Part shown: piece by piece, positions 16,755-25,158 of the stretch
Position numbering within the stretch: position 1 is the first letter of the stretch
Layout: each line of letters starts with the position of its first letter
Assembly: GCA_963835555.1 (NCBI GenBank)
Contig: CAWIGC010000036.1
Coordinates: 133,432 to 197,431, forward strand
DNA from: Sulfopaludibacter sp963835555
GTDB taxonomy: Bacteria > Acidobacteriota > Terriglobia > Bryobacterales > Bryobacteraceae
DNA length: 64,000 nt
Direction of reading: 5' to 3'
Made by a program: the position numbers and the translations under genes
The notes under the pieces: generated by a model
Told to the model about the DNA's origin: nothing
What the model saw: the letters and a program-made list of their open reading frames with translations, nothing else
Database searches by the model: none

Positions 16755-18984
16755 TGGTTTCCGTGGTGGGACCCTTCAATTGCGATTCGAGGGCATGGGT
16801 GTAGACGGACTTCAGAGAGGAGATTTCCCAGGAACCCAAAGTCATGGTGCGCTGCCTGATTTCGATGCCCTTCTCAATTGTAACCCCCACAACCGGGGCT
16901 TCGATGCCATGCCGTTCGGCAATCGCGATCACCCGCTTGGGCAGGGCTGTCGAAAGCAGGGCCCGCGAAGGAGCCTCATGAAACGCCAGAACCTCCGGAC
17001 GCAGATCCGAATCGATATCGATCTGGGCCCCGATCTCCGCCGGACCGAAGGAGCATTCCGCCAGCGTTACGGCCAGCCCGCCATCGCTCAGGTCGTGCGC
17101 CGATTCCAGCAGGCCTTCGGAGACAATCTCGCGCAGGGCCGCCTGCAGGCGCAGTTCGCGGTCCACGTCCAACGCCGGCGGCAGGCCCCAAAGCCGCTTC
17201 ACAATTTCTTTAGCGTACTGGCTGCTGCCGAAACGCACATCGTCGCAGGCGCCCAGGCCGCCCAGCAGAATCACGCTGCGGCCGGCATTCTTGAAGGGAA
17301 TCGTAACCGGCGTTTCGGTCTTCATCAAGCCCACAATGCCGATGACCGGCGTGGGATAGATTCCTTCGCCGAGCGTCTCGTTATAAAGGCTCACGTTGCC
17401 GCCGGTGATCGGCGTATTGAAGAGCCGGCAGGCATCGGACAGGCCCTCGATGGCCTCCACGAGTTGGGCCATGATCTCGGGCCGCTCGGGATTGCCGAAG
17501 TTCAGACAGTTGGTGGCCGCCACCGGCAGCGCGCCCACGGTGGAGAGGTTGCGGCAGCATTCCGCCACCGCCAGCATGGCCCCTTCCCGCGGCGAAAGAT
17601 ACGCATACCGTCCGTTGCCGTCCAGCGACATCGCAATAGACGTGCCGGTTTCCTTGATGCGGATGATGGCGGCATCGGTGGCCTCGGGCCCTGCGATGGT
17701 ATTGGTGCGGACTTGAAAATCGTACTGCTGCCAGATCCACCGTTTGGAACAAAGGTCCGGGGCGGCCAGCATTTGCGGCAGCACGGATTGCACTTCGCCG
17801 CTCGTGGGCGGAGGCGGAATCTCCACCGCCGGAGGCCGGGTGTGCGGGCGGTCATACAGCGGAGCCTCATCCGCCAGTTCGCGATTGGGAATTTCGGCAA
17901 CGATCTCGCCATGGTGGCGCACCCGCAGCTTGCCGTCACCGGTTACGATGCCTACTTCGGCCGCTTCCAGTCCCCACTTGCGGAACACCGCGAACACTTC
18001 GTCCTCGCGGCCTTTATCGGCCACCAGCAGCATGCGCTCCTGGGATTCGGAGAGCATGATTTCGTACGGCGTCATGCCGGTTTCCCGCTGCGGCACGCGG
18101 TCCAGTTCGATTTCGATGCCCACTTCGCCGCGGCTCCCCATCTCGCAGGTGGAACAGGTGAGGCCGGCCGCGCCCATGTCCTGAATCCCGACGATGGCGC
18201 CGGTCTTCATGGCTTCGATGCAGGCTTCCAGCAGTAGCTTTTCCATGAAGGGGTCGCCCATTTGGACGTTGGGCCGCTTCTGCTTGGATTCCTCGGTGAA
18301 TTCCGCGCTGGCCATGGAGGCGCCGTGGATGCCGTCGCGCCCGGTGCGCGCGCCCACGTAGATCACCGGATTGCCCACGCCCGCCGCCTTGGCGAAAAAC
18401 ACGTCCTCTTTCCTGCACACGCCCAGGGCGAACACGTTGACCAGCGGGTTGCCGTCGTAACACGGCTCGAAAATGCATTCGCCGCCCACCGTGGGCACGC
18501 CGAAGCAGTTGCCGTAATGCGCGATGCCGCTCACTACGCCGCTCAGAATCCGGCGATTGCGCGCTCCGGTAGCCGCATCGTCCAAGCGGCCGAAGCGCAG
18601 CGAATCCAGCACCGCAATGGGCCTGGCGCCCATGGTGAAGATGTCGCGCAGAATCCCGCCCACTCCGGTAGCGGCGCCCTGAAACGGCTCGATGAAGCTG
18701 GGATGATTGTGCGATTCGATCTTGAAGGCGATCACATAGCCGCCGCCGATATCGATGATCCCGGCGTTTTCACCCGGACCCTGCACCACCAGCTTGCCGC
18801 GCGTCGGCAGCTTCTTCAGGTGCAGGCGAGAGCTCTTGTAGGAGCAATGCTCGCTCCACATCACGCTGAAAATGCCCAGCTCGGTGTAGCTGGGTTCGCG
18901 TCCCAGAATGTCTACGATTTTCTGATATTCGGCCGGAGTGAGTTGATGCTGGGCAATGAGTTCGGGCGTCATGATGGCCGTCAT
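16744..18984 (-). CDS. purL: phosphoribosylformylglycinamidine synthase, large subunit
   Basis: ATP-dependent conversion of FGAR to FGAM, working with PurQ and PurS. The 746-residue length is that of the small, multisubunit-type PurL. It starts at MTAIMTPELIAQHQLTPAEY with the family motifs MWSEHCSYKSSRLHLKKLPT, VIAFKIESHNHPSFIEPFQG and GIQDMGAAGLTCSTCEMGSR near the middle; the second AIRS half has ALPVAATNCLNFGNPERPE and DLSDGGLAVTLAECSF. The ATG at 18984 overlaps the purQ stop as ATGA. Longer in-frame upstream sequence is a purQ shadow. purS is not in the window. Confidence 0.96.
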   Translation of the reverse strand: MTAIMTPELIAQHQLTPAEYQKIVDILGREPSYTELGIFSVMWSEHCSYKSSRLHLKKLPTRGKLVVQGPGENAGIIDIGGGYVIAFKIESHNHPSFIEPFQGAATGVGGILRDIFTMGARPIAVLDSLRFGRLDDAATGARNRRILSGVVSGIAHYGNCFGVPTVGGECIFEPCYDGNPLVNVFALGVCRKEDVFFAKAAGVGNPVIYVGARTGRDGIHGASMASAEFTEESKQKRPNVQMGDPFMEKLLLEACIEAMKTGAIVGIQDMGAAGLTCSTCEMGSRGEVGIEIELDRVPQRETGMTPYEIMLSESQERMLLVADKGREDEVFAVFRKWGLEAAEVGIVTGDGKLRVRHHGEIVAEIPNRELADEAPLYDRPHTRPPAVEIPPPPTSGEVQSVLPQMLAAPDLCSKRWIWQQYDFQVRTNTIAGPEATDAAIIRIKETGTSIAMSLDGNGRYAYLSPREGAMLAVAECCRNLSTVGALPVAATNCLNFGNPERPEIMAQLVEAIEGLSDACRLFNTPITGGNVSLYNETLGEGIYPTPVIGIVGLMKTETPVTIPFKNAGRSVILLGGLGACDDVRFGSSQYAKEIVKRLWGLPPALDVDRELRLQAALREIVSEGLLESAHDLSDGGLAVTLAECSFGPAEIGAQIDIDSDLRPEVLAFHEAPSRALLSTALPKRVIAIAERHGIEAPVVGVTIEKGIEIRQRTMTLGSWEISSLKSVYTHALESQLKGPTTETNAR

Positions 18985-19676
18985 GCGCGCACCGCCGGCG
19001 CCGGCACGCGAGCCGCCTGCGCCACCCGCAGCATCGATTCGAAGACCGTGAGCCCGTCGGTGGAACCCATCAGGGGCTCGGCAGCCCGCTCCGGATGCGG
19101 CATCATTCCCATCACGTTCCGCCGCCGGTTCAGTATGCCGGCGATATCGCGGAGCGACCCGTTGGGGTTGTCCAGGTAGCGGAAGGCGATGCGGTCCTCC
19201 GCCTGGAGCTCGTCCAGGGTGCGGTCGTCGGCGTAGTAGCAGCCTTCGCCGTGGGCGATGGGCACGCGCAGGATTTCCCCTTTTTCCGCCGCATTGGTGA
19301 ACGGAGAATTCACCGTCTCCACGCGCAGATGCACATCGCGGCACACGAACTTCAGGCCCGCGTTGCGGATGAGCGCGCCGGGAAGCAGGCCGGCCTCAAC
19401 CAGAATCTGGAAGCCGTTGCAGACGCCCAGCACCAGGCCGCCGTCACCGGCAAACCGTTTAACCGCCTGCATCACAGGCGAGAATTTCGCAATCGCACCG
19501 CACCGCAGGTAGTCGCCGTAAGCGAAGCCTCCGGGCAGAATTACGGCATCCACGCTGCCCAGCGAATGAGAGTCATGCCAGATGTACTCTGCCTTTTGAC
19601 CGAGGACCGCGGAGGTGGCGTAAAACGCGTCGTGGTCGCAATTGCTTCCGGGAAAAACAATGACGCCAAATTTCAT
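18981..19676 (-). CDS. purQ: phosphoribosylformylglycinamidine synthase, glutaminase subunit
   Basis: A 231-residue class I glutamine amidotransferase that supplies ammonia to PurL. Key elements: VIVFPGSNCDHD at the N-terminus, ILPGGFAYGDYLRCGAIA, the nucleophile elbow LVLGVCNGFQIL and the His-Glu pair in MGMMPHPERA. Length is normal. It is the first gene of the purQ-purL-purF-hutH chain on the minus strand. The 77-bp gap to the next gene upstream is divergent and must hold promoters for both directions. Confidence 0.96.
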   Translation of the reverse strand: MKFGVIVFPGSNCDHDAFYATSAVLGQKAEYIWHDSHSLGSVDAVILPGGFAYGDYLRCGAIAKFSPVMQAVKRFAGDGGLVLGVCNGFQILVEAGLLPGALIRNAGLKFVCRDVHLRVETVNSPFTNAAEKGEILRVPIAHGEGCYYADDRTLDELQAEDRIAFRYLDNPNGSLRDIAGILNRRRNVMGMMPHPERAAEPLMGSTDGLTVFESMLRVAQAARVPAPAVRA

Positions 19677-19740
19677 GAGATTTGATTCGGGGGAGTCCTC
19701 CTCTAGTCTAACAAAGCGGGGTTCCCCTGTGCGTCTGCGT

Positions 19741-19746
19741 TACAAT
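19741..19746 (+). promoter_or_regulatory. -10 box TACAAT, leaderless-type
   Basis: TACAAT ends 7 bases before ATG 19754 and no ribosome binding site intervenes. A transcript from it would begin at the start codon. Confidence 0.5.
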
Positions 19747-19753
19747 CCCCCTT

Positions 19754-20572
19754 ATGCGGCTTTCCTTGGCAATACTCCTGCTGTGTTCGGTCGCGCTGCC
19801 GGCCTTCACACAAACGCCTGTGGTGGCGGCCGGCGGCGTTTTGAATGCCGCAAGTTCGGACAAAACCGGCCTGCCGCTGGCGCCCGGCTCGCTGGTTTCC
19901 ATCTACGGCAATAATCTGGTGTCAGCCAGCGCTTCGGCCGGCGCCATTCCCCTGCCGTACAACCTGTCGGACGCTTCGGTGACCTTCAACGGAGTGAAAG
20001 CGCCGATGCTCAGCGCGACTCCCGGCCCCGCCTACGACCAGCTCAATGTGCAGATTCCGTGGGAAGCTGTCGCGCTGACGCCTCCGGCGACCAACGGCAG
20101 CGTTCGCATGGTGGTGACCCGCAACGGAGTCGCATCCGACCCCTTCAACGTCGCCGTCACCACCGCCTCTCCCGGTATCTTCACCACGGGCTCCGGGCCC
20201 GGCCAAGCCATCGCCTACGGCAATACCGATCACATCATCGCCGGACCAGCCAGCGCTGTGTCACATCCCATCAAAATCGGCGATACGCTGGTAATCCTGG
20301 CAACGGGATTGGGCCCCGTGGATCAGACCGTCGCCAGCGGCAATGTCCCGGCCTCCGGCGTGCTCGCCCGAACGGTGACGACACCGATTGTACTGGTGGG
20401 CAATATCCCCGCCCTGGTGTACTTCTCCGGCCTCAGCCCGCAATTCCCCGGCGTGTACCAGATCAACATCGTGGTCGCCGCCGCCACTCCGACGGGCGAC
20501 GCCGTGCCCGTGCAAATTTTCATGAACGGCATCACCACCCGCAAAGACGCCACCATCGCCGTCTCCCAATGA
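19754..20572 (+). CDS. secreted protein with TIGR03437 (Solibacter C-terminal) domain
   Basis: A 272-residue exported protein: signal peptide MRLSLAILLLCSVALPAFTQ, then the TIGR03437 domain typical of Solibacter-type Acidobacteria. Visible landmarks are GVLNAASSDKTGLPLAPGSL, VSIYGNNL, VTFNGVKAPMLSATP, LNVQIPWE, LVILATGLGPVDQTVASG and YQINIVVAAATPTGDAVPVQ. In this lineage the domain is usually the C-terminal part of large secreted beta-sheet proteins; here it stands almost alone. Function is unknown. Its TGA overlaps the ATG of the next gene. Confidence 0.85.
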   Translation: MRLSLAILLLCSVALPAFTQTPVVAAGGVLNAASSDKTGLPLAPGSLVSIYGNNLVSASASAGAIPLPYNLSDASVTFNGVKAPMLSATPGPAYDQLNVQIPWEAVALTPPATNGSVRMVVTRNGVASDPFNVAVTTASPGIFTTGSGPGQAIAYGNTDHIIAGPASAVSHPIKIGDTLVILATGLGPVDQTVASGNVPASGVLARTVTTPIVLVGNIPALVYFSGLSPQFPGVYQINIVVAAATPTGDAVPVQIFMNGITTRKDATIAVSQ

Positions 20573-22929
20573 TCGTCGCGGCTCACTATTTGCAGGCGGC
20601 CTGCACCACGCTTTACCGGCGGAGGAGCGCGTATCTGTTCCCGGTCGCCATTCTGGCCCTCGGCACCGGCATGAGCGTCGCGATGTTTTCGCTGGTGGAT
20701 GCGGTGCTGCTCCGGCCGCTGCCGTTCCCGCGCCAGGACGCAATCCAGGTGATCTGGAAGAAGGATCCTCCGGCCGGCCTGCACGTCGAGGAGTTGGCCT
20801 ACCCCGAACTGCGCGACCTTCAGGAGAACATCCGCGACTTCCAATACGTGGCCCTGATGCCCACCAGCCTCTACGGGTACGGTCGCATCCTGCGGACCGC
20901 CAAAGGCGAGCCGGTGCAGATCGAAGGCGCGCCCGTGTCGCACGATTTCTTCCGCGTGCTCGGCGTCACTCCCGCGATGGGGCGCGATTTCACTGCCTCC
21001 GACGAACAGGTGGGCGCGCCGCCGGTAGTGGTGTTATCCAGCCGCGTCTGGCGCGAGCAACTCGGCGGGGACCCGCACATTGTCGGCCGCCTGATCGCAC
21101 TGAACGGGCAGGGCCATATGGTGATCGGCGTGATGGCGCCCGGAGTGGAATTTCCGCGCGGCGCGGGCCTGTGGATTCCGCTGGGCGTGGATCGCCGGGT
21201 AGTGGAAAGCCGCCGCGCCACCTTTCTACAAGCCATCGCCCGAACCCGGCCCGGAGCGCCGTCCGCCGGCATCCCCGCGCAGGTAAACGCGCTGTTCACG
21301 CGCCTTGCCAAAGACCATCCCGACGCCTATTCGCCATCGCAGCAGGGCGTGGTCACGCCGCTATTCGCATACTGGACCGGTTCCGCGCGCCTGCATCTGT
21401 GGATCATGCTGGCGGCCTCCTGCCTGCTGTTGGTGGCGGCCCTCATCTCCGCCGGCAACCTGTTTCTCTCGCGGGCCATCGCCCGCCGGGAGGAGATCGC
21501 CACCCGCATCGCCATCGGCGCGGACCGTACACAGATTGCCGGATTGTTCGCCGCCGAGGGCGCGATGGCCGGACTCTTCGCCGCCGTGGGGGGCTTGGCG
21601 ATGGCTCAGGCGGCCGTCCGGTTCCTGGTGAAGTTTGCGCCCGCCGATATCCCCAGGCTGTCCCAGGCAGCGCTCCATTGGGGCAGTTTCGGTTTCGCGG
21701 CGGTGGCGGCGGTACTGGCGGCGATGGCCTGCTCGGTTTTGCCCGCCTGGTTTTCCACCCGGCCCCTGCCGCCGAGGGGCAAACGCTCACCGCAACGCGC
21801 CTTCCTGTTTGCGCAGGCCGCGGTCACGGTAACGCTGCTCTCTATGTCGGCGTTTCTGGTGTGGAGCTACCGCTGCATGATGCACGCCGATACCGGGTTT
21901 GCCAATCGCGATGCCCTGTCGATGAACCTGGCGGTGCGCGGCCCTTCTCACCGCGCTCTTTACACCCGCCTCCTGGAGCGCTTGCGGGAACAGTCCGGCG
22001 TGATTTCAGCGGCCGGCGTTCTGGTGCGTCCGCTGGAGGGGCCGATCGGATGGGACGTGCCTTACCAGTTCGAATTCGAGGCCGGCAAAGATCCGGGCCG
22101 GGATCTACCCAAGGCGAACTACGAGGTGATCACGCCGGGCTATTTCCAGACCGTCGGCACACCCCTGCTGGAAGGCCGGGACTTCACCGACCGCGATGCG
22201 GAAGGCGCGGAGGGCGTCCTCATCGTGAGCCGGGCGCTGGCGCAACAGATTCGCCGGGCCGGATACGAACCTCTCGGATACCGCGTACGGATCGGGCTGG
22301 CCTCCGGCTGGCTCAAGGTGATCGGCGTGGCCGGCGACGCCCGCTACCGCAACATCACGCAAACCGGCGCCGATCTCTTCGTGCCGTACCTGCAAGCCGG
22401 CGCTTCCACAAACTACATCGTGATCCGGGGAACACGGCCCGCCGCCGAACTGGCCGCCCTGGTGCGCCGTACCCTGGCTGACCTCGATCCGACCCAGGCT
22501 ATTGCCGGCGTGGCTACCCTCGGCGAACTGATCGATCGCAACACGGCCAGGCATCGCTTCAATATGATCCTGCTGCTCTGGTTCGCGGCGTGCGCGGCCG
22601 TCCTGGCCGCCACCGGAATCTACAGCGTGATTGCCGAAAGCGTAGCGGCGCGGAGGCGCGAGATCGCCATCCGGAACGCGCTCGGCGCAGGACGGATGCG
22701 GCTGGTCCGCGACATCGTATCGGCCGCCATGGCGTTCGTCCTGGCCGGTGAAGCGGCAGGTATCGCCTGTGCCATCGCCCTGAGCACGGGGGCATCGGAC
22801 CTGCTCTATGGCGTATCGCCGCGCGACCCGGCGATTCTGGGAGCGGTGCTCGCGTTTCTCTCCGCCGTTTCGCTCGCCGCAGCATTTTATCCGGCATGGA
22901 TCGCCTCGCGAGACGTCAAATTCTCATGA
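20569..22929 (+). CDS. ADOP-type ABC transporter permease (MacB/FtsX duplicated)
   Basis: A 786-residue membrane protein of the acidobacterial duplicated orphan permease type. It has an N-terminal membrane segment after RRRSAYLFPVAILALGTGMS, a MacB periplasmic domain (VDAVLLRPLPFPRQDAIQVI...), a first FtsX module around LHLWIMLAASCLLLVAALIS, a second periplasmic domain (GYFQTVGTPLLEGRDFTDRD) and a final FtsX module with ARRREIAIRNALGAGRMRLV. No ATPase gene is adjacent, as is usual for ADOPs. The substrate is unknown. The ATG at 20569 overlaps the previous stop (ATGA), and its own stop overlaps the next start in the same way. Confidence 0.88.
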   Translation: MIVAAHYLQAACTTLYRRRSAYLFPVAILALGTGMSVAMFSLVDAVLLRPLPFPRQDAIQVIWKKDPPAGLHVEELAYPELRDLQENIRDFQYVALMPTSLYGYGRILRTAKGEPVQIEGAPVSHDFFRVLGVTPAMGRDFTASDEQVGAPPVVVLSSRVWREQLGGDPHIVGRLIALNGQGHMVIGVMAPGVEFPRGAGLWIPLGVDRRVVESRRATFLQAIARTRPGAPSAGIPAQVNALFTRLAKDHPDAYSPSQQGVVTPLFAYWTGSARLHLWIMLAASCLLLVAALISAGNLFLSRAIARREEIATRIAIGADRTQIAGLFAAEGAMAGLFAAVGGLAMAQAAVRFLVKFAPADIPRLSQAALHWGSFGFAAVAAVLAAMACSVLPAWFSTRPLPPRGKRSPQRAFLFAQAAVTVTLLSMSAFLVWSYRCMMHADTGFANRDALSMNLAVRGPSHRALYTRLLERLREQSGVISAAGVLVRPLEGPIGWDVPYQFEFEAGKDPGRDLPKANYEVITPGYFQTVGTPLLEGRDFTDRDAEGAEGVLIVSRALAQQIRRAGYEPLGYRVRIGLASGWLKVIGVAGDARYRNITQTGADLFVPYLQAGASTNYIVIRGTRPAAELAALVRRTLADLDPTQAIAGVATLGELIDRNTARHRFNMILLLWFAACAAVLAATGIYSVIAESVAARRREIAIRNALGAGRMRLVRDIVSAAMAFVLAGEAAGIACAIALSTGASDLLYGVSPRDPAILGAVLAFLSAVSLAAAFYPAWIASRDVKFS

Positions 22930-24209
22930 AGAGAGTAGTCCTCGCGGTAGTTTCGCTGGCCGCTCTGCTGCCGGGCGCGGACCAGTTGCGCCGTCACGGC
23001 ATGATCGGGCTCTCGGTGGGTCCGGACGCGCAGAACCGGGTCGAAGTGAAAGCGGCTACAGAGGGCGGCGCGGGGGCGGCTGCGGGGATCCAAGCGGGAG
23101 ACCTGATCCAGACGCTGGATGGCGCTCCGGTAGCCGGCACCGATGAGTTCGTCCGCGCGGTGGGCCGGCACTTCGGCGGCGATGCCGTGAAGGTGGGGAT
23201 CTTACGGAGCGGCGAGGGCAGCGTCAAGACAGCGGTGCTGAAGCCGCGTCCGCTGGAGACCAGCCCGTATGCCGGCGTGATGTACGTCAGCTTGACTGTC
23301 CACGGGTCACTGCGCCGCGCCATCGTGACGCGCCCGCGGAAAACCGGCCGCCTGCCTGCCGTCCTGCTCATGCAGGGCGTAGGGTGCTATTCCATGGACA
23401 ACGCCGATCGCCAGAGCGGCTACGGCCGGGTAGTCGAGGAACTGGAGCAGCGCGGCTTCGTCACCATGCGGGTGGAAAAGACCGGCGAAGGCGATAGCGA
23501 GGGCCCCGCCTGCGCGAATTTGACCGCCCTTCCGGCGCTGGAGGCGGAAGGCTACGTGGCCGGTCTGCGGGCTCTGAAGCAGTACGATTTCGTAGACCCG
23601 GCAAAAGTGTTCGTGTTTGCCCACAGCATGGGACCGGTGGTTGGCTCGCTGGCCATTGCGCAAGAGCCTGTGCGCGGCTTCATCGCCGTGGAGACCGTGG
23701 GCACAAGCTGGTTCGAATACGACCTGGAGCGACTGCGCGTGCAGGCGGCGCTGGCGGGCAAAGCACCCGATGAGGTCGATGCCGAAATGCGCGAGTACAC
23801 CGGCTGCTCCTATCGTTTTTATATTGGCAAGGAGACGCCGCAGCAGTTGGATCGAACTCCCGCCTGCCAGGGGTTCACACGGCCGTTCGGAGGGACGCCT
23901 TATACCTACATGCAGGCGGTGGCCGATATCAGCCTGGGACGGCAGTGGAAGCAGGCCGATTTCCCGGTGCTGGTGATCTACGGCGCCGCCTCGCCGGTGA
24001 CCACGGCGCACCAGTGCCGGTATCTGGCTGAACTGATCAATCGAATGCATCCCGGCCGCGCCACGTACGCGGAAGTGCCGGGGATGGGCCACGACTTGAA
24101 CCGGTACGCCTCGCAGCAGGAGTACGTGCAGCGCGGAAACACGCCGCATCCGTTCCACACGGGCCTGATCGAGGTGATGATGGCTTGGATGGAAAAGCAA
24201 TCACCATAA
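22926..24209 (+). CDS. secreted PDZ-alpha/beta hydrolase
   Basis: A 427-residue protein: signal peptide (MKRVVLAVVSLAALLPGA), a PDZ domain at about residues 20-100 (GMIGLSVGPDAQNRVEV, AAGIQAGDLIQTLDGAPV) and a C-terminal alpha/beta hydrolase. The nucleophile elbow is VFAHSMGPVVG, and VPGMGHDLN supplies the probable catalytic His. Substrate unknown; the fold suits esterase or peptidase activity in the periplasm. It starts at ATG 22926, overlapping the stop of the ADOP permease, so the trio from 19754 to 24209 is translationally chained. Confidence 0.85.
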   Translation: MKRVVLAVVSLAALLPGADQLRRHGMIGLSVGPDAQNRVEVKAATEGGAGAAAGIQAGDLIQTLDGAPVAGTDEFVRAVGRHFGGDAVKVGILRSGEGSVKTAVLKPRPLETSPYAGVMYVSLTVHGSLRRAIVTRPRKTGRLPAVLLMQGVGCYSMDNADRQSGYGRVVEELEQRGFVTMRVEKTGEGDSEGPACANLTALPALEAEGYVAGLRALKQYDFVDPAKVFVFAHSMGPVVGSLAIAQEPVRGFIAVETVGTSWFEYDLERLRVQAALAGKAPDEVDAEMREYTGCSYRFYIGKETPQQLDRTPACQGFTRPFGGTPYTYMQAVADISLGRQWKQADFPVLVIYGAASPVTTAHQCRYLAELINRMHPGRATYAEVPGMGHDLNRYASQQEYVQRGNTPHPFHTGLIEVMMAWMEKQSP

Positions 24210-24226
24210 TCTCTATCTAGATTTGG

Positions 24227-24232
24227 TACAAT
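24227..24232 (+). promoter_or_regulatory. extended -10 box (TGG-TACAAT), short-leader type
   Basis: TACAAT with a TGn extension ends 12 bases before ATG 24245. The transcript would have a leader of only about six bases. Confidence 0.45.
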
Positions 24233-24244
24233 GCGGACAGGCGC

Positions 24245-24466
24245 ATGGATAGTACCGCCCGCAGCATCGCAAAAGCCGTCAGCTACCGGTTACTGGGGTC
24301 CGCGACTACGGGGCTGATCCTGTACATCCTGACGGATCGCGCCACGCTCTCGCTGATCGGCGGCGCCCTGGACGTGTTCCTGAAGATCGGCGCCTATTTC
24401 GTCCACGAGCGCATTTGGAATCACATCAGCTTTGGCCGTCCCAAGCCGCCGGAATATGAGATTTAG
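24245..24466 (+). CDS. DUF2061 family small membrane protein
   Basis: A 73-residue protein of the DUF2061 family, recognisable from SIAKAVSYRLLGSATTGLIL and GGALDVFLKIGAYFVHERIWNH, split here only for quotation. It has two hydrophobic segments and is probably an inner-membrane protein. In other bacteria this domain is found alone or fused to sulphate-assimilation enzymes; its role is unknown. It overlaps the end of the convergent downstream gene by four bases. Confidence 0.85.
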   Translation: MDSTARSIAKAVSYRLLGSATTGLILYILTDRATLSLIGGALDVFLKIGAYFVHERIWNHISFGRPKPPEYEI

Positions 24467-25125
24467 CGGCCCGAAGGAGCATCGGCCACGGTTTCGGTGA
24501 CAACCTCCGGCGCGGGGCGCTGCAATTTAGCGAGCGTCGTGTGTTCGAACTCGAAGCGCTCGGTAAGCAGGTCGGTGAAGGTGAAGTGCGACTTGGCGAT
24601 GCCCTCGCGTTCATGATCGCGGGTGTTGGCGAGGATGTGGTACAACTCGTGCGCCAGCAGGCGGGCCATGGCGCGGCCATACAGGAAGTCGCGGCGCGCG
24701 CCGGGTTCCTGCACGAGCAAGGGCCAGACCACGCGCGAGAGTGCTCCGCAATTGATCGTGCTGAAGGGGAGCACCACGTCGTCGGAGACGGCGGTAAAAG
24801 CCAGAGTCCGGGTATCGGCGACCGGTCCATCGGACACAGAACTACCCGCGGGCACGCCGCAAGCCCCTTGCAGGCGCACCACCACGAGGTTCGCCGCGGT
24901 GGAATCGGGTTTGCTCCGGGCGTCGCGCCACACCACACGATACGCCGCGGACTGCATCAGGGAAGCGACCTCACTTTTCATGATGTCCACGGTGTGAGGC
25001 GATTGGGGCAGGTCGGTACGTAAGTAAAGAACCAGCTCTGAGTTCGCCGGATCGTCCGACCCGGCACGGCAGGGCACAACGGCGAGGTTGATGAGGCAAA
25101 ACGCTGCCAGCAGTCGCGCAAACAC
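24463..25125 (-). CDS. secreted HExxH protein (putative zinc metalloprotease-like)
   Basis: A 220-residue protein with a GTG start and signal peptide (MFARLLAAFCLINLAVVPCRA). The only strong motif is LLAHELYHILANTRDHEREG near residues 160-180, an HExxH zinc site inside a predicted helix, followed by SHFTFTDLLTERFEFE. Similar proteins are frequent in Acidobacteria; proteolysis is not proven. A perfect TATAAT on this strand ends 18 bases before the GTG. The stop overlaps the convergent DUF2061 gene. Confidence 0.7.
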   Translation of the reverse strand: MFARLLAAFCLINLAVVPCRAGSDDPANSELVLYLRTDLPQSPHTVDIMKSEVASLMQSAAYRVVWRDARSKPDSTAANLVVVRLQGACGVPAGSSVSDGPVADTRTLAFTAVSDDVVLPFSTINCGALSRVVWPLLVQEPGARRDFLYGRAMARLLAHELYHILANTRDHEREGIAKSHFTFTDLLTERFEFEHTTLAKLQRPAPEVVTETVADAPSGR

Positions 25126-25143
25126 GGCGCAATCTCACTGGCA

Positions 25144-25149
25144 ATTATA
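25144..25149 (-). promoter_or_regulatory. -10 box TATAAT
   Basis: Perfect TATAAT on the minus strand ending 18 bases before the GTG at 25125. No convincing -35 is visible at 16-18 bases upstream. Confidence 0.45.
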
Positions 25150-25158
25150 CAGGAAGGA

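Noticed and set aside
14140..18237. Long plus-strand open frames opposite hutH, purF and purL
   Set aside because: They are complementary-strand shadows of conserved genes, with no motifs and biased composition.
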